DNA of 64,000 nucleotides from Hypericum androsaemum (GCA_963995505.1 OZ023196.1:14443106-14507105), one strand, 5' to 3'; numbered from the stretch's first letter, positions 23,079-34,102 are shown. Notes: a model not told the origin generated them from the sequence alone. Translations and numbers: made by a program.

Positions 23079-23087
23079 GGGTTTGTG
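23048..23087. repeat. Poly-G tract of 40 bases
   Basis: Forty consecutive G as printed, just after the ATTGG array. Length may be an assembly estimate. Confidence 0.8.
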
Positions 23088-23545
23088 CGTAGGTTATGGA
23101 TCTTGCACGTACGCTTCTTCTTTTAGGTAGATCTCCGGTCATCTTTCCGAAGAACACCATCTTTTCCGACAAAAAAAAAACCAAAAAAATTAAAAATCAC
23201 TCACGAAAGTCATGGGAAAAGTTCCAAACATAATATTGAAACCTAATATTCCAAAAAAAATACCATCCCCTTCCTTCCTCTCGATCGACCATCACTATGG
23301 GTCCTTCGTCTTCCTTCTTTCCGTCGTCGGCAAGCAGAAAGATCTGTCGCCGACAAGCGAAAAGCCTCCTGACACAACCCCTACAAACCGACGCCGAGTC
23401 CTCGCCTTGGCTGGTGGGAAGCTCGATCCCTTGGCCGCCGTTGAGCTCGACATGAAAGGATAGTTGCCGACTGGAATCGAAGGATAGTTGCCGGCGGTGG
23501 AAGAGCTCCGAGAAGCAGCTTCATCCCTTCAAACGGCGGGGAGAT

Positions 23546-23546
<1 letters not shown>

Positions 23547-23581
<35 letters not shown>
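23547..23581. repeat. Poly-G tract of 35 bases
   Basis: Thirty-five consecutive G as printed, within the same element. The inverted third copy of the element has a 13-base poly-C (36709-36721) at a related place. Confidence 0.8.
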
Positions 23582-23898
23582 CGGAATTAAAATGGAGATC
23601 TGATTTTTTTTTGTGGGATTATATAGAAAAATGGTGGAACCTTAATGAGTGTGCTTGGATAAAAACTCGAAAATACCCTCAACAGATTCTGACCATCAGA
23701 TCTATAAAAAAAGAATTTGAATCTAAAGGCCCATATTTAGTCCATACCATGGGGATGATTTTTATGTAGTCCCCCCTGAATCCAAATCCATCAAGAAATG
23801 GGAAAGAATAAAAAAAACAATCGCTGGATTGAAAAATTGCTGCTTCAGCGATATTTTTTTGTGTGTGGGGTACTATTCTATTTGTGGAGCTGATACCA

Positions 23899-24103
23899 TA
23901 TTAAAGTAAAATCAGATTGATTAGATTTAATTCCATTGATACGAAATACATCTATATATACAGGACCATACATGACACATAACTCAATAATCCTAATCCC
24001 AATACGATGTACACTAACTTGACGCCCAAGGCCAAGATATACTTGGTGGGCAAATTATTTTATAACCATATTTACTATCCGATAATTATGATAATACCTA
24101 ATA
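23899..24103 (-). repeat. 5' LTR of the copia element
   Basis: About 205 bp between the primer site (reverse complement of GAGCTGATACCA) and the outer end TATTAGGTATTATC, which matches the 3' LTR stub at 15680. It contains TATATATA at about 23955 (promoter-like). Confidence 0.7.
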
Positions 24104-25137
24104 GTAATAAACTCCACAAGAGGTAGGGAAGATCTGGTTCACAATATTCGCATCCACTTTGAATCTTTTGTAGACATCTATTTTTGATACTACAAAACTT
24201 AGTTTCTCAGTAAGATTCTACCCGAGTCCTCCGTGAATCTAACTTGGACAACCACAAAATACAGATTCCACCTATGTATCTATTTATATACTAAGTTTTA
24301 CTGAATAAGAATACAACCTTTCAAAAAAACATTTCATTATGATGATCGACATCTGTTAATCCGAAGATCAATTTTGTTTGGTGATCGACATATGTTAAAG
24401 GGTGAGAGAATAAACAGACTAATTTTTGTTTTTGGTAAATAGAATAAGCAGACTAATTGACGATGATCAATAGTTGATTGAGCCATAGAGATAAGGAAAT
24501 TGAAGAAAGGTGATATTATGTTCATCGTAAAGGGTGAGTGGATAAGCCAACCATTTTGGGCGAGGTTTTTTTAATTTCTGATTTTTAAACTGACTTTATA
24601 GTTTTTAATTTTAAATTTTAGGTATATTTTAACTTTTTTAGTGTTCGTAGAAGAATGTTATTCCAATTTTCATTTTTTAGATGAAAATTGACGTATATGA
24701 ATACTATATGTGAAACCAAATTTATGTAGTCTTCCAAGGAATTGAGTTATTTCTCATATTTTGGATTTTGATGTACTATTGTGCTCGAATTTCCATGTAT
24801 AATACAAGTAATTTACTGTTACGCGCGGGAACTTGTGGCACGAAAGATCTATTGGTTGTTACTTGCGCACTCGATTTTCTCAATTTCCTCGATTTCCATG
24901 TATAATAATAACACTCTCAAAAAACCAGATAACCGTCTCTCTTTTCCCTCCCAAATTCTCTCTCTCGCTATATTCTTCTCTTCGTTTCCGGATCATAACA
25001 TTTACCTTTTACTAAAAAAACTTATCTGAAACACACCCTTTACAGAAAAAGTTACCTAAATGCTAAAACAAGGAAAAGGAAAAAAAAACGACCGGTAATT
25101 TCCGGTGGGTCATCCACCACCTTCAAGTTTTCTCGTG
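24104..25137. other. Intergenic, repeats only
   Basis: No gene. 24335-24510 is a diverged copy of 5655-5790. 25045-25137 matches the FAM32A-promoter-like block (AACGACCGGTAATTTCC, TCATCCACCACCTTCAAG) seen at 3400-3460 and, in part, near 38090. The rest is AT-rich and unrecognised. Confidence 0.55.
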
Positions 25138-25277
25138 GAGATTCCTATGTCGGATGTTCCTCAATGCATTGCATTCAGCTGCAATGCTCTTGGAGACTCT
25201 TTGCCATTAAAGGTTGAGAACTTCGATTGCAGCTGGTCTTTCCAAATTGGTCGCTGAGCCCTTTGTACACAGAGCTA
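25138..25277 (-). pseudogene. RLK unit D: kinase shard
   Basis: About 140 bases matching unit C 12538-12673 on the minus strand, corresponding to the kinase stretch from the P-loop flank through VAIKVLNLQ to NAMKNIRHRN. One base is inserted (CCAAATTGG). It is joined on one side to promoter-like sequence of the FAM32A flank and on the other to the array's own upstream flank, so it is a leftover of recombination or deletion. Confidence 0.8.
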
Positions 25278-25856
25278 ACCTCCACACTCGTTATAAAATC
25301 CAATTTTCCCACGTATACTTTACTCTGCCCCTTTTCCTGGGACAGTACGTTTCGCTGTGGAATTATTTTCCCAGCAGACCAAGACTTTATTGGCCCTGGA
25401 CGAGTTTATTTGTTACAGCAAAATGTATAATAATTAAATTTGGCACTTCAACAATCTTAATCGGATAATTTCATGACTGACATTGTATAGAACTTCTACC
25501 GTTCCAAAAAAAAAATACAATTGAAGCAATTAACATGGGAACATCTAAATTACCATGGTTAAGCCGGAATAGTTTTCCTTCACTGTGATCATGGACAAGG
25601 TCAAAAGATTTGTGCGGGAAAAGACTGGACTGAAATGGCGGAAAACTAATCCAAAGAAAACGTCATACGTGCCAAATAATCTTTGGAGTAAGTGGTCAAC
25701 GTTTACTTTTTGGTTTTTTTTCTTCAAAGATAACGTTCAGGTCACTTTTGGTTCACAGGTAAAGATGAAAGTGAATTCCTGGGAACTTTATTTTTCATAA
25801 TAGCCCCAATGTTACAAGACACAATACGTAATATAACACACAGATCAAGCAAAAAC
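25278..25856. repeat. RLK upstream flank, duplicate of 8855-9340
   Basis: No gene. Collinear with the flank after unit B (see 8750-9360), up to the shared CAGATCAAGCAAAAAC that borders the downstream copia element. Confidence 0.7.
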
Positions 25857-27823
25857 TGTTATGAATTCAGCAACTAGAGAATAAGATCGCACAAAGAACA
25901 CGGACACAAGAGTTTACGTGGTTCGGCCTAATGCCTACATCCACGGAGAGAGAGGAGAACTTTTATTGATGAGTTTCCGAGCCACAAAGCCATACAAAAA
26001 ACCTAGGGTAACATGTCTTTATATAGAGACAAACTCTTGGTGTACAAGTAACCTATCTAGGTCGGATTAGGAGTCCAAAACCTAGTCAGAATAGGAATAG
26101 GAATAGGAAAAGGAAATAAGTCTTTCCTATTTCTCGCCATCCCAACAATCTCCATCTTGGCGAGAAATCATCTCGTGGAAGAACCATGAAGCTCTACCCG
26201 AACTTCAACAAACTCCACCTTGACAAAATACCACCCCATGAAGAACCATGAGATCTTGCAAAACCAATGCGACTCCACCGACTCCATCTCGGACCATAGA
26301 TAACTGCATCAATAAGACCATCTCAACTTTCTCTTCACCTTTTGTTCAATCACTTGGAGCCAGCCCCCAAACTCGAGCTTCTGAGCTTGCTTGGCCTATT
26401 CCCTCCAACCTCCATCGAACCCCAGCTAGCGAGTCCACTTTCTGAAACAACCTTGCGACCAATAGACGTACTCTCTATTTTTTGATCAGCCCTATGCTCC
26501 GCAATCTCGAACCGCTCTTCCGTTGGACCTTTTTGCCTCAAACTAATGCTACTCGCCATAGCATACAAAGGACAACCTTTTGTTCTACTAAGTAGAACCC
26601 TCGACATGCCTCGAACTTTACTGTTCGGCCTTGAGTGAGATACCTGATTCGCCCGTGGTGTCACCAATGGCTTCACATGCCCAATGCAAAACCTATCCAA
26701 CACTTTTGACGTGCACGTCCCTTTAGACAAACATAGCAGGGCCCAGCTAACAATGCTTCTCTGAGACAACCATAGTTCCTTGCCAACCATGCCTTCACGA
26801 AATAACCATAGCTTGCTATCCATGTCTTCACGAATCCCAACTACACTCAAACCATCCATGTCAAGCCTTTGTTCCCTCATACAAACCAACCTCATATGAC
26901 CTGAGCTTTTTTCTACTTCATCAGACCCATTGATGTGACTCCACCTACAATAATATTCCCCACTAACCTGTAGGTATTTTCTTTTACCCTTCATCCCTAC
27001 CATCGCATCCTTATCCATCTCTTTTAGCCTACCTTTATAACTATCATTGTTATAATTCAAGGTCCCTAACAAAAAGAGATTACCAGGATGCATTAGACTT
27101 GATGAGACAGAAAGCTAGTCACCATCCGACCCGTCTGAACATGTGGCCATGGTTGTGGATGCAGATCCCTCCTCGTTGTCTTGATCCCCAGTTCGTCCTG
27201 GATAGTCCCCTTCATGCGCCCTTCTCAGCACTTGAAGCCACTTCTATTGAACTTCTTTGACTCCGACCTGGATCCTCTTCAACAACCCAGCTGGTGGCTC
27301 CTCATCATCCGCCAAGCACAAGCAAATCTTCGCTACTGCCTTGGCCTCCAACTCTTCCCACTCTTGCTCTTCCATCTTCTCGGACTTCTTCTCCGAGAGC
27401 GCGATAACCATCCCTTGCTGTACGAGGAGATCTCTGACACGCCTTTGCCATAACCCGAAATTTAATGAACCATCGAACTTCACAAGAGCAAACTTCCCGC
27501 CGTGATTCGACATCCTCCAACCTTAGCTCTGATACCACTTGTTAGGAATTCAGTAAATAGGGAACAAAACGCGTAAAAAATACAGACACAAGAGATAACG
27601 TGGTTCGGCCTATTGCCTATGTCCACGGTAAGAAAGGAGAACTTTTATTGATGAGTTTTCGACCCACAAAGCCATACAAAAAACCTAGGATAATATGTCT
27701 TTATATAGAGACAAACCCTTGGTGTACAAGTAACCTATCTAGGTCGGATTAGGAGTCCAAAACCTAGTCAGAATAGGAATATGAATAGGAAATAAATCTT
27801 TCATATTTCTCGCCATCCCAACA
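25857..27823 (-). mobile_element. Non-autonomous copia element, minus orientation
   Basis: LTRs 25857-26147 and 27540-27823 (TGTTATG or TGTTAGG to CCCAACA), primer site TGGTATCAGAGC at 27537-27526 and polypurine tract beside 26148. Same family as 30885-33390 and 7127-7424 (shared ACGTGGTTCGGCCTA, AGGAGAACTTTTATTGATG). The LTRs differ much more than those of the unit E copy, plus indels, so it is older. The flanking direct repeat is CAGATCAAGCAAAAAC, 16 bp (25841-25856 and 27824-27839), rather than the usual 5. There is no RT, integrase or RNase H. Confidence 0.85.
26350..27513 (-). pseudogene. Degenerate gag-like frame of the minus copia element
   Basis: From ATG 27513: MSNHGGKFALVKFDGSLNFG, WQRRVRDLLVQQGMVIALSE, to LADDEEPPAG, then stops; the rest of gag and the protease are deleted. 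In the same frame, 27093-26350 is open and encodes a tail (FCIGHVKPLVTPRANQVSHS, VRGMSRVLLSRTKGCPLY, ESGLASWG) that closely matches the tail of the unit E element's frame. Function of this tail unknown; see findings. Confidence 0.7.
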
Positions 27824-30800
27824 CAGATCAAGCAAAAACACATTCAGAAAATTGCTGGGTCACAACATAACAGCAGTTTGAGTATTCGTTTATTAGGCTA
27901 GGTGGGGCGGACATAATTGCCCGAGACTAGGGACCCTCAGCGGTAATAGTACTCACGCGGCTGTATTGATCGTCTTCTGTCTTCATTCAATTGTGCACTC
28001 ATGAAAGCATCCTTGACTTTGTGAAGTTTTCGGAGCACATCTCTGAGGTTTTCCCGTCGATTAGGTAATTCCTCCGAGCACGCAACTCTGATCTCCAGAA
28101 CAGATGTCAAATAACTCTCCTCGTGCAGTCTCATCTTCATATTGATGACTGTTATGCCTCCTGCTTGCTCTATTTCCTGGCCGCCTTCTTCTACATCTAT
28201 TGCGGGCGGAGTTGAACTTGAAGTTACCTATGTTTCATCACTGTCTTGTACAAGAAGGACTGGATCCGCTACTTAGATTACATTTTCTGGTAATGCTTCC
28301 TTGGTGAAGTCCACAAGATTTAACCCGTCTACGAAGATGTCATCGGTTGGTCGTCTTCTGGAGAACATCTCCAATAGCAGAATTCCATAACTGTAGATGT
28401 CACCCTCTTTTGAAGCAGCAACACCTTGTCCGTATTCTGCAGCTCAAAAATTGTATTAATTAACAGTTGCATTAATTAACATCAGGGTTTCAATTTTATC
28501 GACTCTTGTCATTTTGAATTGCAATGAAGTTATTTATCATTTCAAACTAAATGAGTTGAATCTAGAATTTGTTTGCTTTTTTAATCCTATAGCCGGAGAA
28601 ATTATGAAAGGCTCATTAAATGCCATGAAACAAACTAAAATGAAGCAAAATTATGACAGTTTAATGGACAAATATTAAGTATCGAAACAATATACCATAT
28701 ACCTGGTGCGATATATCCGGTTGTTCCTGGAATGACGAGTGTGCTAGTTTGACTCTGCAATGCAGTCTGTGATGTTGAAAGGAACTTTGCTAGTCTAAAA
28801 TCTCCGACGTGTGCAACCATGTCGTCGTCAAGAAGAACATTGCTGGGTTTCAAGTCCTGATGAATGATTGGTACTTCTGAGAGATCATGAAGATAATGCA
28901 ATGCGGAAGCTACGTCAATTGCAATACGCAGCCGTTGTTGTATGTTTAACCTCCATGGTTGATTGACTTCAAAGTGAAGCCAATTCTCCAAGCTTCCGTT
29001 TGGCATAAACTCAAAGACTAGAGCTTTGAAATCTTTGCCTTTGTAGTCCAAGCTGGAGCAATAGGTTAAGAGCTTAACCAAATTCCTATGACGAATGTTA
29101 CTCAATGCATTGCATTCGGCTATAATGCTCTTGGCGTCTCCTTGTTGTTGAAGGTTGAGGACTTTGACTGCCACCGGTCTTTCCACTTGGTCGAGGAGCC
29201 CTTTATACACAGATCCAAAACTTCCATATCCAAGCAAATTTTGAGAAGAGAATCCACTAGTTGTGTCATGTAGATTCTTGTAAGAAATCACGATGTGGGG
29301 TTTAGGCCCTAAGGTCGAGCTTGCTGGCTTCGGTTTCGATCATTTCTTCCAGAAGAGAAGTAACAGGACCACAACTATAGCAACAAACAACAATAGACAA
29401 CCAATGACAATTGGAAGCTTGTGTTTAGCATTCTTCCTTTTCTTCGATCCTGCAATTGGACATTTTGGCAAATTAAGTTCTGGAATGCCACCACAGAGTC
29501 TGGTGTTTCCCGCCAAGAAGATAGCACTTGCATTCCTGAAGACTCCTCCGGTTGGCACCTCGCCCTCAAGATCGTTGAAGCTGATGTTTAAGTACTGCAA
29601 GTACGTCAAGTCCCGAAGAGCTTTTGGAATCTTCCCAGTCATGTTATTTTGTGAAAGATCCATGACCTTGAGTCCCTTCAAGGAGGCCATTGCTTTTGGG
29701 ATTGTTCCTTGAAAAAAATTTCCTTGCATGTAAAGTTCTTCCAAGCTCACACATCCATCAATGGTTGGAGGAATTTCACCAGATAGCAAGTTGTATGAGA
29801 CATTCAAACTATTAATTGTTGCTACCTTTCCTATTGTTAGCGGTAAGCTACTTGAGAAACGATTTCCGGAAAGTCCCAAGTATTTTGACAATGAAGGAAT
29901 GTTTAGGATTTCATCAGGTATCTGTCCAGCCAGGTTATTTGAGTCAACAGAAAGGTAATAAAGACGTTGACATGTTCCAATGGATGAAGGAATTAGCCCC
30001 TCTAGATTATTGGAATACAATCCGAGCTCTGATAGCTCACTTAGGTTGCCTATGGAGTCTAGCCTAAGTGTAGAAATTACAGTTTTGGCAGCTTCCCGAT
30101 GTAGGATGGAATTGAGCCTATTATGTGGTTTTTCTCGAGGCCTAGTGCAATCAAGTTTGTGAGGTTATCTAAAGCAGGTGGAATTTTACCATAGATTTGA
30201 TTGCCCCCCGCATATAACACATTTAAATGGGTTGAGAGATTGGCTATGGAGTCGGGCAGAACACCTCCAAGATTGTTAGAACTGAAGCCTAAGATTTCAA
30301 GGTTTCTGCAGCTTGCTAAAGATGCTAAAAAGTCTAGGTCATTAGTAGAATTTCTTCCTAGATTATTCCTCGCAATGTTGAACCTCCGTAAACTAGAGAG
30401 ATCTCCTATATTAGAAGGAACTGGTCCAACTAAATTGTTTTCAGAAATCTCAAATATTTTCAGCTGAGATGCATTAGTTAATGAGCTCGGGATTTTTCCA
30501 GAGAGTTGATTTCCCCCAAATTGAGCTAATATTAGGCTGGGAAGATTGAAGCCCTTGTCAGGAAGCCCTCCATGAAATTTGTTTGCAGCGAATGACAACT
30601 GCTCAATTGAAGAGATGTTGAATAGAAATGGAGGGATCACTCCAGAAAGATTGTTGAGTGCAGCGTAGAACAAAATTAGGTTTTTAAGTCCACTTAGCTC
30701 TCCTGGAACCTCCCCGACCAATTTGTTGATTGACAACCTTACTGCTTGCAGCGACGTAAGGTTGCCGAGGGATGATGGGATTGTTCCTATCAGACTGTTT

Positions 30801-30884
30801 CCGGAAAGTGCAAGAACCCGCAGCTTCACTAAGGAGCCTAGCTGAGGCGGGATCTTCCCGCTAAGGCTGTTCCATGATAAAAAC

Positions 30885-33390
30885 TGTTAGAGATGTCGAG
30901 AAATTAAAGAGAAAATGATTTGTGGGCTTATTTTTTATTCTATTCGGACTAGCTTTTGGACTCCTAATTTGACCTAGGTAGCTTACTTGATGTACAAAGG
31001 TTTGCCTCTATATAAAGACATGTTACCCTAAGGTTTTGTATAGCTTTGTAACTCAGATCCATCAATAAAAGTTCTCCTTTCTCATCGTGGACGTAGGCAC
31101 TAGGCCGAACCACGCTATCTCTTGTGTCCGCGTTCTTTGCGCATTTTGTTCTCTAATTACTGAATTCATAACAATTGGTATCAAGAGCTTGGGTTGGAGG
31201 ATGACGAACGGTGCGAAGTTTGCTCTTGTGAAGTTCGATGGTTCTTCAAATTTCAGATTATGGCAAAGGCGTGTCAAGAATCTCCTCGTGCAACAAGGGA
31301 TGGTCATCGCGCTCTCGGAGAAGAAGCCCGAGAAGATGGAGGAGCAAGAGTGGAAGGAGATGGGGGCCAAGGCGGTGGCGATAATTCGCTTGTGCTTGGC
31401 GGATGATGTGATGTATCACGTCATGGATGAGGAGTCATCAGCTGAGGTATGGAAGAAATTGGAGGCAAGGTATATGTCTAAGTCTTTGTCGAACAAGCTT
31501 TATCTTAAGCAAAGATTGTACGGGTTCCAGATGAAGGAGGGATCGGATTTGAGCCAACACATTAATGGTTTCAGTCAACTTGTGAGCGACTTGAGAAAGG
31601 TTAATGTGAAGTTCGAGGAAGAAGACAAGGCATTGTTGCTGCTGAATTCTTTACCTGGCTCCTACGAAAATTTGGTTACAACTCTAACTTGGGGAAAGGA
31701 GTCCCTGGTATTGGAAGATATCACAAGTGCTCTGCTAGGGTTTCATCAAAGAAGAAAAATTAGCGATGAATAAGCGGAAGGACTAGTTGTGAGGGGTAGC
31801 CATGGTGATCGTAGTGGGGCAAAAGATAGGAAGGGATCCAAGTCGTGGTCAAGGAGGTTTAAGGGAAATTGCTTCGAGTGCGGAGAAAAAGGGCACGTGA
31901 AGAAGGATTTTCCAAAAAGAACTCGGGATCGCGAGAAAAAAAGATCAGGTTCCGTGAATGTGGCCTCATATTCGGACGGGTCAGATGATGATCTTCTTTC
32001 TGTTTTGTCAAGTCCAAAGCATTCTGATTCCTGGATTTTGGATAGCGCTTGCTCTTTCCACATGACGCCCAAGAGAGGGTGGTTCGACACCTACAAGTTC
32101 GTTGATTCAGGTATGGTGACTATGGGTGATGGTTCTACTTGTAGAATTGCTGGAATAGGTGATATCCAAATCAAGATGTGGGATGGTGTTGAGAGAAAAT
32201 TGTGTGGGGTTAGGCATGTTCCGAAGTTGGAGAGGAATTTGATCTCGTTAGGAGCCTTGAATTATAGTGGGTACAACTATAATATTGTAGACGGGCTAAT
32301 AGAGGTGGAGAAGGATGTTGTGGTGGTGATGAAGGGTGAAAGGAGTGCTAGGAACACCTATAGGTTAGTGGGGAACACGGTTGTAGGTGGAGTCACATCG
32401 TTAGGTTTCGATAGAGGGGAGAAAAGCTCTTGTGTGATGGAGCAAAAGCTTGACATGAATAGTTTGAGTGGAGTTGGGATTCGCGGAGACAAAGTTAGCA
32501 AGTTCTCGCTATGGTTGTCTAAAGAGACGTGCATATCAAAGGTATTGGGTAGGTTTTGCATGGGGAATGCGAAGCCGTTGGTAGCACCACGGGCGAATCG
32601 GGTATCTCACTCAAGGCCGAACGGTGGAGTTCGTGGCATGTCGAGGGTTCTACTTGGTAGAACAAAAGGTTGCCCTTTGTATACTATGGCATGTAGCATT
32701 GGTATGAGGCAAGAAGGTCCAGCGGAGAAGCAGTTCGAGGTTGTAGAGCATGGGGCTGACCGAAAAATAGATGACGCGTCTATTGATCGCAAGGTTGCTT
32801 CAGCAAGTGGACTTGCTAGTTGGGGTTGAATGGAGATTGGAGGGAATAGGCCAAGCAAGCTCGGAAGCTCGAGCTTGAGGGCTGACTCCATGTGATTGAA
32901 CGGAAAAAGGTGGTGAGAAAGTTGAGATGGTATTATTGATGGTGGTGTATCTATGGTCAATGTGGAGCTGGTAGAGTCAGTTTTGTTTCTCAGGTTCTCA
33001 TGGTTCTTCATGTGGCGGTATTTTATCAAGATGGAGTTTGTTGAAGTTCGGATGGAGCTTCATGGTTCGTCCACAGGATGATTTCTCGCCAAGGTGGAGA
33101 TTGTTAGAGATGTCGAGAAATTAAAGAGGAAACGATTTGCGGGCTTGTTTCCTATTCTATTCGAACTAGCTTTTGGACTCCTAATTTGACCTAGATAGCT
33201 TACTTGATGTACAAGGGTTTGCCTCTATATAAAGACATGTTACCCTAAGATTTTGTATAGCTTTGTGACTCAGATCCATCAATAAAAGTTCTCCGTTCTC
33301 ACCGTGGACGTAGGCACTAGGCCGAACCACGCTATCTCTTGTGTCCGTGTTCTTTGCGCGTTTTGTTCTCTAATTGCTGAATTCATAACA
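30885..33390 (+). mobile_element. Non-autonomous copia element inside unit E
   Basis: Identical-length LTRs of 289 bp at 30885-31173 and 33102-33390 (TGTTAGAGATG..CATAACA), flanked by target duplication AAAAC (30880-30884 and 33391-33395). Primer site TGGTATCAAGAGC 31176-31188, polypurine AAGGTGGAGAT 33091-33101. By eye the LTRs differ at about 16 positions, nearly all transitions, which suggests methylation-driven decay. It has one gag-protease-like frame and no RT, integrase core or RNase H, so it depended on other elements. Confidence 0.93.
31201..32829 (+). pseudogene. Gag-protease-like frame of the unit E copia element
   Basis: ATG 31201 (MTNGAKFALVKFDGSSNFRL). A UBN2/gag domain (about residues 30-185: WQRRVKNLLVQQG, LYLKQRLYGFQMKEG, LLLLNSLPGSYENLV), one in-frame TAA at 31771-31773, then zinc knuckle CFECGEKGHVKKD with the last Cys replaced by Phe, protease SWILDSACSFHMTP (DSA for the usual DS(G/A)), gag-pre-integrase-like RHVPKLERNLISLGAL, and a C-terminal tail of about 150 residues ending SGLASWG shared with the minus copy at 26350. 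One stop and the knuckle mutation make it non-functional as written. Confidence 0.82.
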
Positions 33391-34102
33391 AAAACAAAGT
33401 ATCAAGGTTGGAGCATGAGGTCAAGTTGACAGGTATTTTACCTCTTAAAGTGTTGTTGTTAAGATAGAGTTGTTGCAGACGGAACAACTTGCCAACTTGT
33501 TGAGGGTTTTCACCTTGGAAGCTGTTGTTTCCAAGATCAAAGCGTCTCAGAAAGCTCAAGTTTCCGATATGGGGCGAAATTGTACCCGATAGCTTCCGCC
33601 CTTCCAGGATCAAGTACGGTACCCTCTGGTGGCGATTGTTGCAAGTGACTCCAAACCAACTGCAATACGGAACGGAGCTATTCCAGGAATTCAGGGTTCC
33701 AAGAGGATCACTGGTTATACTCTCTTTGAAACGCAGTAGAGCGAGTCTATCAGTCTCATTTCCTAGGGAGCTTACTTGCACGGAGTGAAAATGGACAGAA
33801 CTAATAAGAACTACATGCAAATACACATGCATTTGCATGGAGCATATGCTCATTCTACTACAGAACCTCATTAGATCTCAGAGGTTTTGGTTGCTGAAGC
33901 TATTTTATGTGTTGATGGAAATGATATCAGTACCTTGAACACCCATACATAGATATATATTGTAGATTACACTTTGGCCCCATGCCTGTTGCAACGACTT
34001 GGTCGTGGGCAGGTTAATTGAAGTTAAAGAACTAACTAGAGTGGGATATTTTTTGATGTTAGGAGTTGGGACTAGAGCACAAAATTTTAATGTACTAAAT
34101 AT

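Larger units (their letters stand above)
22494..23798. mobile_element. ATTGG-repeat TIR element, copy 2 (complete, 9-bp duplication)
   Basis: Element 22503-23789 flanked by ATCAAGAAA on both sides (22494-22502 and 23790-23798). Termini are inverted: GGGTTCAAATTCAGTGGGGAC on the left and GGATTTGGATTCAGGGGGGAC from the right. Contents: an array of TATGATATTGGTTTCATTCTA-like units (22630-22990), two poly-G tracts, and a GC-rich segment 23270-23530. The 9-bp duplication suggests a Mutator-like element; no transposase is present. It interrupts the copia leader between primer site and gag. Confidence 0.78.
15657..24103 (-). mobile_element. Degenerate Ty1/copia element with two nested insertions
   Basis: Minus-strand copia in the order 5' LTR (24103-23899, about 205 bp), primer site TGGTATCAGCTCC (from 23898), gag, protease, integrase, RT, RNase H, polypurine GAGGGAGGAG (15690-15681) and a 24-bp stub of 3' LTR (15680-15657). 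Both LTRs begin TATTAGGTATTA. A gypsy element sits in the integrase coding region (17236-20154) and an ATTGG-repeat TIR element between the primer site and gag (22503-23789). Several in-frame stops and a large RT deletion make it inactive. Confidence 0.85.
27937..33871 (-). pseudogene. LRR-XII receptor kinase unit E, interrupted by a copia element
   Basis: Same architecture as unit C. Start ATG 33871 (MRFCSRMSICSM), LRRNT and first LRRs to 33391; copia insertion 30885-33390 inside an early LRR codon run; LRRs 30884-30077; a deletion of about 25 bp near 30065 shifts the frame; LRRs and transmembrane segment 30020-29340 end in TGA (29342-29340); kinase 29291-28703 with IIHQDLKPSN and DFRLAKF instead of H(R/C)D and DFG; intron 28702-28437; last exon 28436-27937 with in-frame TAA and TAG near 28275 and 28230. 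Multiple independent lesions: no receptor can be made. Confidence 0.92.

Noticed and set aside
23488..23769. Frame with a poly-glycine run
   Set aside because: The glycines come from the 35-base G homopolymer inside a transposon; no domain.
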